From Amphibalanus amphitrite (lineage: Eukaryota; Arthropoda; Thecostraca; Balanomorpha; Balanidae), in NCBI RefSeq assembly GCF_019059575.1, contig NW_024882193.1, positions 124,001 to 188,000 on the forward strand: a stretch of 64,000 nucleotides of DNA. The letters are read 5' to 3'. The notes below the pieces were generated by a model that was not told where the DNA came from, made no database searches, and saw only the letters and a list, made by a program, of their open reading frames with translations. The number at the start of each line of letters is the position of its first letter. The stretch's first letter is position 1. Below, piece after piece: positions 10,394 through 20,880 of this stretch. The position numbers and the translations under genes were made by a program.

Positions 10394-12726
10394 CCGCGCC
10401 GTGCTGGGGGGGGGGGCGTTTTTACGCCCCCTAGGTTTTTCGCGAATATCTCAAAAACGGCGACGCGTAGCGCCGCGCTGTTTATACGAGGGGGTATCGA
10501 AAAGTTCTGATCATCACATAGAAGATATAGACCGATTTTGATGATTTTTGGCTGGTATTATATTTGGTTCTTAAGAACAATGTTCCCGCAAAGAGAATCT
10601 TGAAAAGTGGTTTTATGTTATGTACGAGAGACTTAGAAGTAAAAAAGATGAGTATTGGGCCCATTGAGGACCGAACCGTCATCCAACTAATGCGTTTGAA
10701 ACGGTATCACACTGAGAAAATACATCAAGAACGTGAAATAAGTTTATGGCGAGGAAAGCCCATCTCATGCACTTACCGAAAATGAAGAAATAATTTTCAA
10801 CTTGGTTGCATGGCCCTTGCAGGGGTGTCAAGAAGTGAGTGACTACCAGTGACTGACAAGGTGGTGACTGTGAAGGAAGTGGAGGACCTCATCCTTACAG
10901 ATCGTCATCTGACCTTTCAGATGATTGTGCAACAGAAAGGTCTCAATGCTGGCAGTGCCTGAAAATATTATCAGCGAAGAACTACGGACGATAAAAGAGT
11001 CAGGCCGCTTAGAAGTTCGTGTGTCTACTTTGTTCAAGTGAAAAATGCGTCTTGGCCTTTCGAAATGAAAACTAGGCCTTTTTTAGGAAATTGAAGACAT
11101 CTTCGATCATTCGATGACTTGTGACGAATGCTGGGTCTATGTGTATGATCCAGAGACAAAAAGACGATCAAGAAGTTTAAGCACGGCACATCTGTCCTTC
11201 TTGAAAGGCGAAGATGCAGAAGCCGATATGGAAGGTCAATGCTATCAGTGTTCTGGATCTGGCGTAGGATAGTCATTACCGACTGTCTTGATGATGGTCG
11301 GATAGTGATAAGCAAGCACTACTTCACACTTTTGAAGAAGTTGCGAGATGGCCTCAAGCAGAATTGCCGCAAAAAAGCCCAAGAAAGATGTTTTATCCGC
11401 ACCGACAGCGCCCCCGCCCATTCGTCCTTAGCTGCGATTGAGGAAACAACATGATGTGGACATTAAATCCCACCGCATCTAAGAAATTCACCTGACCGGG
11501 TATTAACTGACTCTTGATTGTTACGGGAGATGAAGAATCCACAGTATGGCCGGTGAATTTAAGGACGGAAGTGACGTCATTGATGAGGTGGAGCAGTGAT
11601 TTACGGGACAGATCGAAGGTCCTACAATGACCGCCTGAGGCAGCTCAAGAAACGATGCAATAAGTTTGCGGTCGTGTGTGGTGACTTGTAAAGGAGTAAT
11701 GAAGATCATGTAAAAAAATCAAATTTCTATCACATCTAATACATGGTGATGATCAGAACTTTTCGATACCCCCTCGTATACACCCGTTCCGACATCTTTT
11801 TCGCACATGTTATGAAAATTTCAGATCCCGGTCATTCAAGGTCAGGTCACCAGGTAACGTCAAGTGACCTTACCTCAGAAAAAGTTCGAAAGCTCGCTGT
11901 AGCTACACCGACTGATCGATCACTTTGAAACTTTCAGTACTTGCTTAGTGTAACAGTGTGTTTAAAATGGATATCTCGGATTTGTCTATATCTGTGAGTT
12001 GTGACTTAGGTCAGGTCAATTTTGCAACTGCTCCATTTTCGATTTGATTTCGATTTCGATTTCATCGTTGATCTGAGGTCAATGGGAGAAAATCGAAATG
12101 AGCCTCTTTTGGACGAATGTCGTTCTACACCCTCTCAAACATCGGTTCATATGTAAACATGACACACTGAATAGGAAAATTGCACCTGTGCCCCCTTTGT
12201 GTGCCCTGAGGTCATCTCAGGTCATGAAAGGTCTTCAGCAGTTTTTTGACCATAACTTTTTATTTGACAGAGACGTGCTAGAGCGGTGAAAACACGGGGG
12301 CTAAACCGTTGATCTGAGGTCAAATTTGAGGTCAATCAGAGCGGTGTCCTCTGGGGGCTAAACCGTTGATCTAATGTCAAATTTGAGGACATGTTGGCGA
12401 AAGAGCGTTAAAAGAGCTATCGAATGCGCTTTTCCACGACGCTGTAGCTCTATTGGTTCCAGAGTTAGCCGTCGGGTGTTTAAAATCGTTGAAATCGACA
12501 AAATTTGAGCTTTGAAGAACTCTGGTGACCTGACCTTTGCCCTCACCTTAAAATGACCGAGTGTTTTCCTCCTTATTTTTGACGCTCTTTCGATTGCCGC
12601 TTACCGCGTGTCGCTACGTGGCCCAGGAGCCGAATTAGACGGAGGGGGCGTGAAACGCCCCCCCCCACCCCCCCCCCCCCACCCTCAGCACTCGGCGAAA
12701 AGTTCATGCCACCAACACGGCGCGGG
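10394..12726. mobile_element. TTAA element D, interrupted by a mariner
   Basis: The right end CACGGCGCGGG abuts TTAA (12,727-12,730); the left end begins CCGCGCCGTG, missing the last bases and the TTAA. Each end has a G-run/C-run hairpin (10,405-10,430 and about 12,642-12,668) next to a block containing CGCGA.TATCTC on the left and CTAGCTC-like or GAATTAGACGG motifs on the right. The interior is rich in AGGTCA/TGACCT. At the right end an extra spacer of about 20-30 bp separates the outer TIR from the hairpin, as in A, B and C. Without the mariner it is about 1.04 kb. Confidence 0.7.
10487..11776 (+). mobile_element. Mariner element, 1,290 bp
   Basis: Flanked by TA on both sides, with perfect 31-bp inverted termini that begin CGAGGGGGTATCG. 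The length is that of a complete mariner. Transposase remnants read on the plus strand: TCDECWVYVYDPETK at about 11,113 (first catalytic D region), a run around ITDCLDDG and KLRDGLKQNCRKKAQE at 11,270-11,380, and DSAPAHSS at about 11,400. The reading frame is broken by several frameshifts and stops, so it is not autonomous, although both ends are intact. It sits inside TTAA element D. Confidence 0.85.
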
Positions 12727-12730
12727 TTAA

Positions 12731-13059
12731 TTTTTATGTTAGCTAGCTCCTGTTGTAAGCTGTGGAGTCGTGGACCTGATCTTGAAGGAACTGGGCCTAA
12801 CATTTTCATAGCAAACGTAAAAAATGTTTAAATAGGTTGTGCAAAAAAATAGCATCTCTTTTTATGAAATATTTGCGAAACCCTCAACATCACCCCCATT
12901 AGTTCCGAGCTCCCAACGACGACCATAAAAACGTCCCCGTCCCGTCAACGTGGGTCTATCATAAGGATGCTAAGATTTAATTTCCAATCCGAAGCTGAAA
13001 TGATGGAAAGCAAATTTACATTTTACATACGAAACAAGCTGACACAACTAAATATTTTC
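12731..13059. other. Unassigned AT-rich arm of the Tc1-like composite
   Basis: No gene, repeat array or terminus is recognised here. Confidence 0.4.
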
Positions 13060-13176
13060 TCTCTCGCTCCCTCTCACTGATTTACCCATTACCTTCTTTC
13101 TCATTTTACCCTCCCTGGTTTTCCTTTTCTGTGTCTCTTTTCTCTCCTCGCGTCCTTATCCCTTCCCTCCAGTCTT

Positions 13177-13223
<47 letters not shown>

Positions 13224-13288
13224 TTCTCTCTCTCTCGTTCTCTCTCTCTCTTTATCTCTCTCTCTCTCGTTCTCTCTCTCTCTCTTTA

Positions 13289-13329
<41 letters not shown>

Positions 13330-13456
13330 CTCTCTCTCTTTTATCTCTCTCTCTCCCTCCCTCTCCCTCTCTCTCTCTCTCCTCCTCTCTCTCCCTCTCT
13401 CTCTCCCTCTCTTTTTTCCATCTCCCTCTCTCCCTCTCCCTCCCTCTCTCTCTTTA

Positions 13457-13499
<43 letters not shown>

Positions 13500-13512
13500 C
13501 TCTCTCTCTCTC
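13060..13512. repeat. (CT)n-rich microsatellite
   Basis: About 450 bp of TCTC repeats with scattered TTT, CCC and G interruptions. The long Ser/Leu-rich and Arg/Glu-rich frames across it are products of low complexity and not genes. Confidence 0.95.
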
Positions 13513-14022
13513 CTCACAATGTTCTCGACTGCCACAGCGTTGTAGAAGTTGTTTCAAGCGCTCTCTACTCCGCAGGCCCCAGCCCACACGGCTCAGCCGC
13601 CCAAACACCCTCCGGCGGATGACCTCTGACTTCGGCGACCTGACCCCAGCCGACCGATCGCGTCCCTCTCCACGCCTCCGCCCCGCTTCCCCCACTACAG
13701 CTGCGTAGTAATTGTAGCGTGTGCAAAGGTCACGTGACATTATTTACTTCTGCGGTTTGTTCGGCTGACAAGAGATGGCACTAGTGGTCTGTGGATCAGA
13801 GGCGGGGCTAGGTTCTACGACTTCTTGGGGCAACTTCAGGGCAGAAAAGACGTTTTTTGGCTCCTCATCCCAAAATGCTTCGAACATACAAAAACAAGTT
13901 AGATATTCGAAAATCGGAGCACCAAACCGATCGTTTGACGTGTCTTGCTCGACTGAGAATTGATCGGTCTTCAAACTACTGAGCAAAAACGAGGTGATTA
14001 GTAGCAAGTGCTGGTGACTGTA

Positions 14023-14247
14023 CATCGCTAATATGGTGGTATTTACGACGACCGCTAATGACACGAGCACCAAAGTTTAAAAGTCTCTGCACGCGATGAA
14101 GCTGAGTGACTCCACACGTGCCGTGCACTGATATGCAGTACCTGATGAGTGAGTTCACAAGCGCTTCTACTATCACTGACAGAGATGCCTTTGGTATAAC
14201 ATGTTTGGCATGCATCAGACCGATAAGGACGCCGGTACATTTAGCAG
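14023..14247 (-). pseudogene. CR1/L2-like LINE-2, upstream piece
   Basis: Minus-strand RT C-terminal region (LVNSLIRYCISVHG, then LLNFGARVISGRRK, ending HISDV). It continues directly into VLRDLQWLN at 6,940 when the Tc1-like composite is removed. The LINE is 5'-truncated at about 14,247, where R2-a resumes. Confidence 0.8.
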
Positions 14248-14995
14248 CACCTATGTTCTTTCCGGATGGATTCTCTGCTGTCTAACGTTGGTCCGTCTCT
14301 GGGGGTGACTGGCCGGGACTTCTCCACCATCTTCCTGAAGGTGCCAGATGCCGTCGTCCGCCTGACGGGGCCGAGCTCGGACACGGTTAGTTTTGTGAGT
14401 CTTGCCGTCCTCAAGACTGGGACTGTCAGTCTCAGCTCCGGGATGCCGAGTCCTCCGTCCGTCGGGTGTGCGTGTATGTATGCTGAGGGGGCGTCTTTGG
14501 GCAGATGTAGGAAGCTCCTGATTGCGACTCTGATCCGTTGGTCGAGGGATCGAGGGATTTCTCCCTGCACGAGGACGTGCAGTTCCTGTGGGATCACGTA
14601 CTCGCGGATGATGGTGAGGCGTTGGTGCGGCTTCAGGGGGGCTCTCTTGATTTCGACCAGTTGTTCGGTCACTTTCAAGCCTGAGTCCTTGGTGATCCCT
14701 GTGCTGGAGTATTTGATGCCCGGGTACGTTACCGCGCCTTCGTTCCCCAGGTTGGGTAGGGGAGAGCCCCGTACCATGATGCGAACCTGGGAGTCGACGA
14801 ACCGGAACTTCTTCCGGCCGTCGACCCTGGCGACTGACGTCCAGCACTTTTCTGGGTGGATGGACAGTCCAGCACACAGTATTGCATCGGCGATGGAGTT
14901 GACTCGATGCTCGAGCATGGTTGAGGTCCGAGCCATGACGACGAGGTCATCTGCGAAGGCCATGACTGGTGGAACATCGTCGGCACTTGCTGATG
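14248..14995 (-). pseudogene. R2-a, RT/thumb part (copy I)
   Basis: Continues the R2-a fragment of 5,990-6,505 after the LINE-2 insertion. It encodes the second half of the RT with the catalytic FADDLVVMA, motif E (YPGIKYSSTGI) and the thumb with LKPHQRLTIIREYVIPQE, on the minus strand. It is interrupted at 14,995 by LINE-1; the RT N-terminal half is at 19,167-19,721. Confidence 0.9.
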
Positions 14996-15249
14996 TATGT
15001 ATGTATGTATGTATGTATTGACGATCAAGAGCAATCCACAATCGGCGTGGCGATTACACTCCGAGTCCGAGCTGGTTGAAGATAAGACAAGAAATAGGTA
15101 CCTACACAAGAAAACGCACACACTTACGGATACGAAATACACAACGCGAACGCCGAACACGCACATACTTGGTGTAACCCGCACGAAGCCGCGTTCATAA
15201 CTATGTACACACAGACTCGTTTGCCTTTCATAGTCCAAGAGTCATGAGG

Positions 15250-17316
15250 CTAGCTACTATGGCTACTCTGGCTAGGCTTAAGCCCCTTTTTTACAGCACG
15301 GGCAAATCTGGCTGGAGGCAACTGCGTTAGCTCGAGGGGGAGAGTATTTAGGAGCGCCGCGGCACGGTAGGCAAATCTACGTTTTCCGGTCTCTAGTCGG
15401 GGTCGCGGTAAGTGGAAAAGGTGGTCTTGGCGAGTAGACCTTGCTCGTGTTTGGGAATTTTTGGAAAATAGGGTCGCGATCTCCTCGGGCTCACCTCTCT
15501 GGATGGCCTTGTGCGCCGTGATAAGGGTATGGTATTCAGCCATTGTTTTAGGTGCCATCCAGCCGAGTTGGTCCCGGAGATGGGAGACATGATCAAATTT
15601 ACGGCGACCGAAAATGACTCTAGCGGCAAAGTTAAGAATTTTCTGAATGCGATCGAAGTTCTTTTGGCTACCATTACCAAATACGGAGAGACAGTACTGG
15701 ATCCGTGACATGACGAGAGCCACCACTAGTGTCTTGGTGACACCGTCGGGGAGGTAGTGGCGGACATGGGAGAGGCCAATTAGGAGACCCGTGCATCGGC
15801 GACTGAGCTCGGACACATGCGCGTCCCAGGACAGGGTGCCGTCGAAGATAACGCCCAGGTTGCCCACCTGCTTGCATGGCACTAGTTTGGTGTCGCGAAA
15901 AGAAACGGTGAAAGCAGGTATGCTTCTCAAATTTTGCCGACTGCCGAAAACCATGAGCTGAGTTTTAGCAGTGTTTACTTTAAGAGCATTTGCACTGAAC
16001 CAATGGTCGAGAGACGCCAGTGACGCTTCCAAGCGCGAGATGAGTCCCCTAAGGTCGTTTAAAGGGCCACTCACCAACAATTGAGTATCATCAGCGTACT
16101 GGAAGACTGCTGCATCCTCAGAATAAAGTGATAGATCATTGGAAAATACCGTGAAGAGTAAGGGACCGAGTGCCGAGCCTTGAAAGACGCCCATAGAGTT
16201 GGGGAGAGGTTGTGATAATACCCGGCGACCGGACTCGTCCTTCAATGACACACTCTGTGTGTGACCCTGGAGATAAGCGGCGAACCAGGATGTCTCTATG
16301 CCGTGCATTGCCAATTTAGCGAGTAATAACTCATGGTTGATGACATCAAAACATTTGCTTAAATCAATAAGGCATAGCATAGAGACATCCCCCCTATCGG
16401 TGGCGGCCAGGATTTGGTCACTGACGGACAGAAGTGCTGTCTCAGTTGAGTGCCGGGGTCGGAAACCGTGCTGGGTATTGGACAGAAGATGGTTTTGGGA
16501 GAGATAGCGATAGAGCTGTTTGTGAATGACTCGCTCGACCACCTTCATAATGACAGGTACTAAGGAGATAGGTCGGAAATTAGTGGGATCAGATGGGTTT
16601 CCAGACTTGAAGATGGGGTGAACTATAGAGTGTTTCCAATGAAAGGGGATATCGGACCTTGAGATGCAAGTGTTAATGATGTGAAGGATAACGTCACCGA
16701 TAGATGGGAAAGCAGTTTTCAGCATGCGAATGCAGACGCCATCAGACGCACAGGCGGCAGAATTGCGCATATTGAAAACGGTGTGACCGAGTTCACCGAG
16801 AGAGATAGGTCTGGGCTTAAATCTACCGGTTACGACACGCGGCAAACGGCCAATTTGCTCAACAACTGGATTTTGGTCACGGATCTCTGTAGCGACGCGG
16901 GGACCCACGGAAACGAAAAAAGAATTTAAAACGTCAGCCGATACATCAGGTTGAACACTAGGTCCGTCTTTCTTACCAGCCACAACCGACCTAATACTTT
17001 TCCACACCTTGTTGGGACCCCGACCACTAATCTCTCTGTGAAGTTCGCCGCGTCGGTCTCGTCGCACTGCGGCCCGGACAGTTCGGTTTAAGTCTTTGTA
17101 AACCTCCGACTTTCTACCGAACTGCTGTAACGCGGTACGACGTTGATCCATGATTTTAAGTGTGGCGGGGGTAACTGGTGGTGCTGTAGGATTACGGATG
17201 GTAATATTCTTTATAGGTGCGTGATCGTCAAAAATCGGCAGAAATTCGGTCAGGAAAGCATCCCACTGGTCACTTACGTTCGTGGCACTAAACACGCCCT
17301 CCCAATCGGCAAACAT
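15250..17316 (-). pseudogene. LINE-1 ORF2, linker and reverse transcriptase (copy I)
   Basis: 688 codons covering the end of the endonuclease linker, the RT and the C-terminus. RT motifs: NFRPISLVPVIMKVVE, CLIDLSKCFDVINHE, GVFQGSALGPLLF and FQYADDTQ. These resemble CR1/L2-group LINEs more than RTE or Jockey. The endonuclease half is separated from it by element C, so this copy cannot make the full protein. Confidence 0.9.
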
Positions 17317-17400
17317 CAGGTCAGAGTTCAGGGCATCGACATCTATACGGTTGATCGAGCGGGATTGAACAACTGTAGGATTTTTGCGTTGTTTCGGAAC

Positions 17401-18587
17401 GCCTTCGCCCTGGTGGGGGGGGGGGCCATTTTGGCCCCCCCCCTGTGGTTTTTCAGCGATAACTCAGAAACCACTTGAGTTAGCGCCCTGAAACTTTGTA
17501 TAGCTGTTTATTCAACATTTTTACATCATGTCCTTTTTTGGGGGGTTCGGGTCAGGTCAGGTCAGGTCACAAGGTCACCAAAACTGACACCACCTCTAAA
17601 AAAGTTCAAAGCTCTCTCAAAGGCACAGCTTTTATCCGATCGATGTAAAATTTACAGTACTTGAAGATGTCACCCAGCTCTACAAAATGGCTATCTCGGA
17701 TTTTTTTATAAATGTGACCTAAGGTCAGGTCAGGTCATCGCTGCTCCCCATTATAAGTCAATGGGAGAATCGAAAAGTAGTTGTTTTTCAGCTAAATCGG
17801 GCGTGATTGTTCCTATATTTCGTTATTGAAGTGTCTTGGGTCAGCAAATCACAGCCCATGTGAAACCATTTGCTTGTGACCTCGCTGAGGTCACGCTAGG
17901 TCATCTCCCTGGTCACCAGAGGTCACCAGCGGTTTTTCTGCACTTACTTGTTATTGAATAGAGATAGAGACTCCGTTCGACGTTTATCGTGTTTGTCTCG
18001 TCAATGCGGATCGAATGATATGCAGCATGACCTATTTCGGTAAGGTCATGACCTTGACCTGAGGTCAAATTTTCAAAATGACCTTTCGAGGTCAAACTAT
18101 ATATCATTCGACGCGTCTCGACGAGCCAAGCACGATGGTGCATGAATCGTTTCTCTATTTTCTCGTGAATGCATGCTATAGTTAAAAACATTTTCAACGA
18201 AATTTGCCAAGTTGACCTTGCATGACCTCTGTGGGCCAAACCGTTGAGCTGAGGTCAAATCTGACGAACCTAGGCGAAAGAGCTTGAAAAGAGCTATCGA
18301 TTGCTTTTTTCCGCGGCTCTCTAGCTCTTCTAGTTTCCGAGCTACAGCGGAATATGTCCGGCAACACCGAAAACACTGAAATTTGACCTATGATGACCTC
18401 TAGCGACCTCAATATTGACCTTAGCGAAAAAATGACTGAAATACTTTCGAACGTACTTGTTATGGGCTTTCGTTTGCTTTTTTCCGCGTCTTCCTAGCCC
18501 TCTTCGTTTTCGAGTTAGACGGGGGGGGTCATTTTGGCCCCCCCCCCACCAGGGCGAAGGTGGCTCAGACCCACACCAGGGCGCGGG
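17401..18587. mobile_element. TTAA element C (copy I only)
   Basis: An insertion of 1,186 bp in LINE-1. The empty site GGAACGTTAATAG is present in copy II at 43,085-43,097. The right end GCGCGGG abuts TTAA (18,588-18,591); the left end has lost its TTAACCCGCG. Hairpins of long G-runs and C-runs lie at about 17,416-17,443 and 18,522-18,548. At the right the GCCCTGGTG motif is present twice, separated by about 20 bp. About 17 GGTCA and 10 TGACC occurrences lie inside, including GGTCAGGTCAGGTCAGGTCA near 17,550. No coding sequence. Confidence 0.8.
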
Positions 18588-19166
18588 TTAATAGACACAC
18601 GAAGGAGTTTGTGTGGGCTGAAGTGGCAAAAGGATGCAGAGCAATCACGCACAAGCTCTCTATTTTTAACCATACAGACGTCTAGCAAGGAGCCGGAAGT
18701 GTACGTTGGAACGGTTACAAGCTGCTCAAGAGAATAATTCGATAAAAAGTCACTGAGGTGTACACGCGCACGAAAACTCTCCTCCTTCAACATATCACAG
18801 TTTAAATCGCCACAGATCATAAATGGAATCTTGGGAAAATCAATTAATACACGCTGTAACTGCGTCTCGAGGTCCGAAAAGTCAGCTCGCAGAGCGGCAT
18901 CGGTCTTTCGGGGCGGCCGGTACACAGAGCAAACAATTAACTGGCGATTTCGTTCGAGCTTGAACAACATCCACCGGGTTTCCAGGAGACTGCCGGGGTG
19001 CGGGGATGTGCTCGGTTTGATGGTCACAGTTTTCATATCCGTTTTTGACAGTACGGCGACCCCGCCGTAGCCGCTGCCGTCTGGTCGGTCGACTCGGCTG
19101 AGAGAGTAGCCGGGAATCACGAGAAGTCGATTTGGAGTAGAAGGGCGCAGCCAGGTCTCGGCCAGG

Positions 19167-19721
19167 AGATTGTTGGTGATGTCGCTTCGTCGACCACGGC
19201 GTTGAAGATCCATGGCGACCATGGTTCTCCCTGCCGGACTCCACCCTTGGTTTGGATATATGCGCCTCTGCGTATCTCAGTTGAGGCATCCTGGTATAGG
19301 TCCTTGATGATCGCCACTGCCGGCGGCGGTAGGCCAGCTCGCTCGGCGCCACGTAGGATGGAATCGTGGCTCACCGAGTCGAACGCCTTGGCTATATCTA
19401 GCCACGCTATTTGGCGTTGCTGGATGGAGGCTTTGATGGTGGCCTCCAGCAGCGTGACATTTTCCGCCGTTCCGTCCGCAGTGATGAAGGCTCTCTGGGC
19501 CGGATGTAGTGGGCAGAGCTCTGCTGAGCGGCGAGCCATCATCTTGGTGAGTATTCGCGAGATGGTGGATGCAACTGTAATTGGACGGAATTTTGCCGGT
19601 TCAGCCGCATCTGGTGTTTTCGGGATTAGTGTTGTCCTTGCGTGTTTGTAGGCGGCTGGGACTGTACCCGTGAGGAGCCACAGATTGTACGTTATGGCCA
19701 GGGTTCGCACGGGGCAGCTCG
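19167..19721 (-). pseudogene. R2-a, RT N-terminal part (copy I)
   Basis: Minus strand, from the 28S junction at 19,721 to the LINE-1 insertion. It encodes FRPITVASTISR, AFITADGTAENV, IAWLDIAKAFDSVSHDSI (catalytic motif A) and GVRQGEPWSPWIF. The element is truncated at its 5' end within the region before RT; no N-terminal fingers are present. Confidence 0.9.
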
Positions 19722-19761
<40 letters not shown>

Positions 19762-19777
19762 GATGAATTTCTTCACT

Positions 19778-19809
<32 letters not shown>

Positions 19810-19892
19810 CGCGTCAACACGGACCTTGGCCATCACAATGCCATGATTTAATAAGTCAATCGGATTCTTCTGGTCCGTGCCAGTTCTGAGTT
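19722..19892 (-). rRNA. 28S rRNA fragment upstream of the R2 site (copy I)
   Basis: The minus strand reads as the conserved 28S segment ending at the R2 target: …GGGAGTAACTATGACTCTCTTA, then R2-a. The bases AGGTAG that normally follow are deleted at the 5' junction, as R2 insertions often do. Similarity continues upstream through GAACTGGCACGGACCAG to about 19,892 and then stops. Too short to be a functional rRNA. Confidence 0.9.
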
Positions 19893-20131
19893 CCCTCTCA
19901 TAGTTCGTTTTTTTTAGCAATTTGAATACAGCACGAGAATTGCTGGCTGAATTACTGAGAAAACTGGTTGGTGCACATTGACTACGTTTCCATGGGCAAA
20001 GTATCCGGATCAGTGAAGCCGCTACTGATCCGGATGACTGGGGCCGTTTCCATGGGTAAAGCCGGTACTGATCAGGATCAGTGAAATAAGAGCTCAGAGC
20101 CTCAGCCACTACTGATCGGCTTAGGAGAGAC

Positions 20132-20831
20132 CAGGGTATATAGAACAACGGGTACACCAACGACGCGGAAAGCGCCCATTTTACCTGGATGAGTTACATG
20201 GTAGGTGATATATTTTTTGAATATGGAAAAAATAGAGTATTCTATTCTGACGAGTAAAACCAAATTCATAAAGCAGTTATTTTTTAAATATATGTACCAG
20301 AAATAACATACTGACCATAGTTTAAAACTAAGTCTAAAGTTAGTTGAAAAGCGTATAGTTGATACTAAGATGGAAGGAATCAATGGAAGGCGGAAATGGC
20401 GCAGCTGTTTCATTCTTAAAACGTGTTCGCAAGCAGGATTTACGTGATGCTAGCGACATCTATTAATGTAATCGGGGACGCTGATTGGCTGACCGAGTCC
20501 GTGAGCAGTATCACTAATGTACGCCAGTACAGGGTTGAGGCAATGTGCGCATGCGCAGGAACTTGTGCTCTCATGGAGGGGCTTTTGGTACCTCGGGCAG
20601 CGCCCAATGCTTTTTGGACCTGTTATGGCCTCCGCATCGAAAAACGCTAGATAAAAGGGTTGTAGAGGAGGCTTGAAGCTACCTTTCCCCACAATAACAT
20701 TGGCACTTTATCTTTTAGCTTACGTGTGAGGCTCGCTTGAAAAAGGTCGATTTAACATGGAAACCCTATGGGGTAGTAGTTTTTGAGCGCCCATTTGGCC
20801 TAATGCTACCAACTGTCACTGGCTACCCCTG
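20132..20831. mobile_element. hAT-like MITE, 700 bp (copy I)
   Basis: Flanked by GGAGAGAC on both sides (20,124-20,131 and 20,832-20,839). Ends are CAGGGTATATAG and GCTACCCCTG. Copy III has the empty site with a single GGAGAGAC at 63,867-63,874. Non-coding as far as I can see. Confidence 0.8.
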
Positions 20832-20880
20832 GGAGAGACGAGTATGGCGCACTTTGGCAAATAATAAAAAGTCCAGTTAA

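Larger units (their letters stand above)
6943..14020. mobile_element. TA-flanked Tc1/mariner-like composite element, 7.08 kb
   Basis: The left end starts CAGTCACCAGCAGTTGCTAC after TA at 6,941. The right end is its inverted, slightly mutated copy, ending CTGGTGACTG before TA at 14,021. The TIR is about 28 bp with 3-5 mismatches. Joining the flanks through a single TA gives a continuous LINE-2 reading frame (SDVLRDLQ), so this is a real insertion with TA duplication. CAGT ends and a TA target are hallmarks of Tc1/mariner. No transposase of its own is recognisable. Most of the interior is later insertions listed separately; the host element's own arms are roughly 6,943-7,795 and 12,731-14,020. 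Confidence 0.75.
14996..19166 (-). mobile_element. CR1/L2-like LINE-1 inside R2-a (copy I)
   Basis: A 5'-truncated APE-type LINE on the minus strand, inserted in R2-a. Its 3' end is a (CATA)n tail (TATG repeats, 14,996-15,018). The empty site is intact in copy III (GCTGATG/AGATTG at 62,893). Coding parts are 15,250-17,316 and about 18,590-19,166, split by TTAA element C. Otherwise it is nearly identical to copy II; one coding difference seen is SWDAH here against SWYAH there. No target duplication longer than 1-2 bp is visible. Confidence 0.88.

Noticed and set aside
13131-13740. Ser/Leu-rich (plus) and Arg/Glu-rich (minus) frames of about 160 codons
   Set aside because: Translation of a CT microsatellite.
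14996-15018. (TATG)n as an independent microsatellite
   Set aside because: It is the 3' tail of LINE-1, starting exactly at the insertion point.
15250-17316. LINE-1 as part of R2 or as a host gene
   Set aside because: It has APE endonuclease and CR1/L2-type RT motifs, its own 3' microsatellite tail, and an empty site in copy III.
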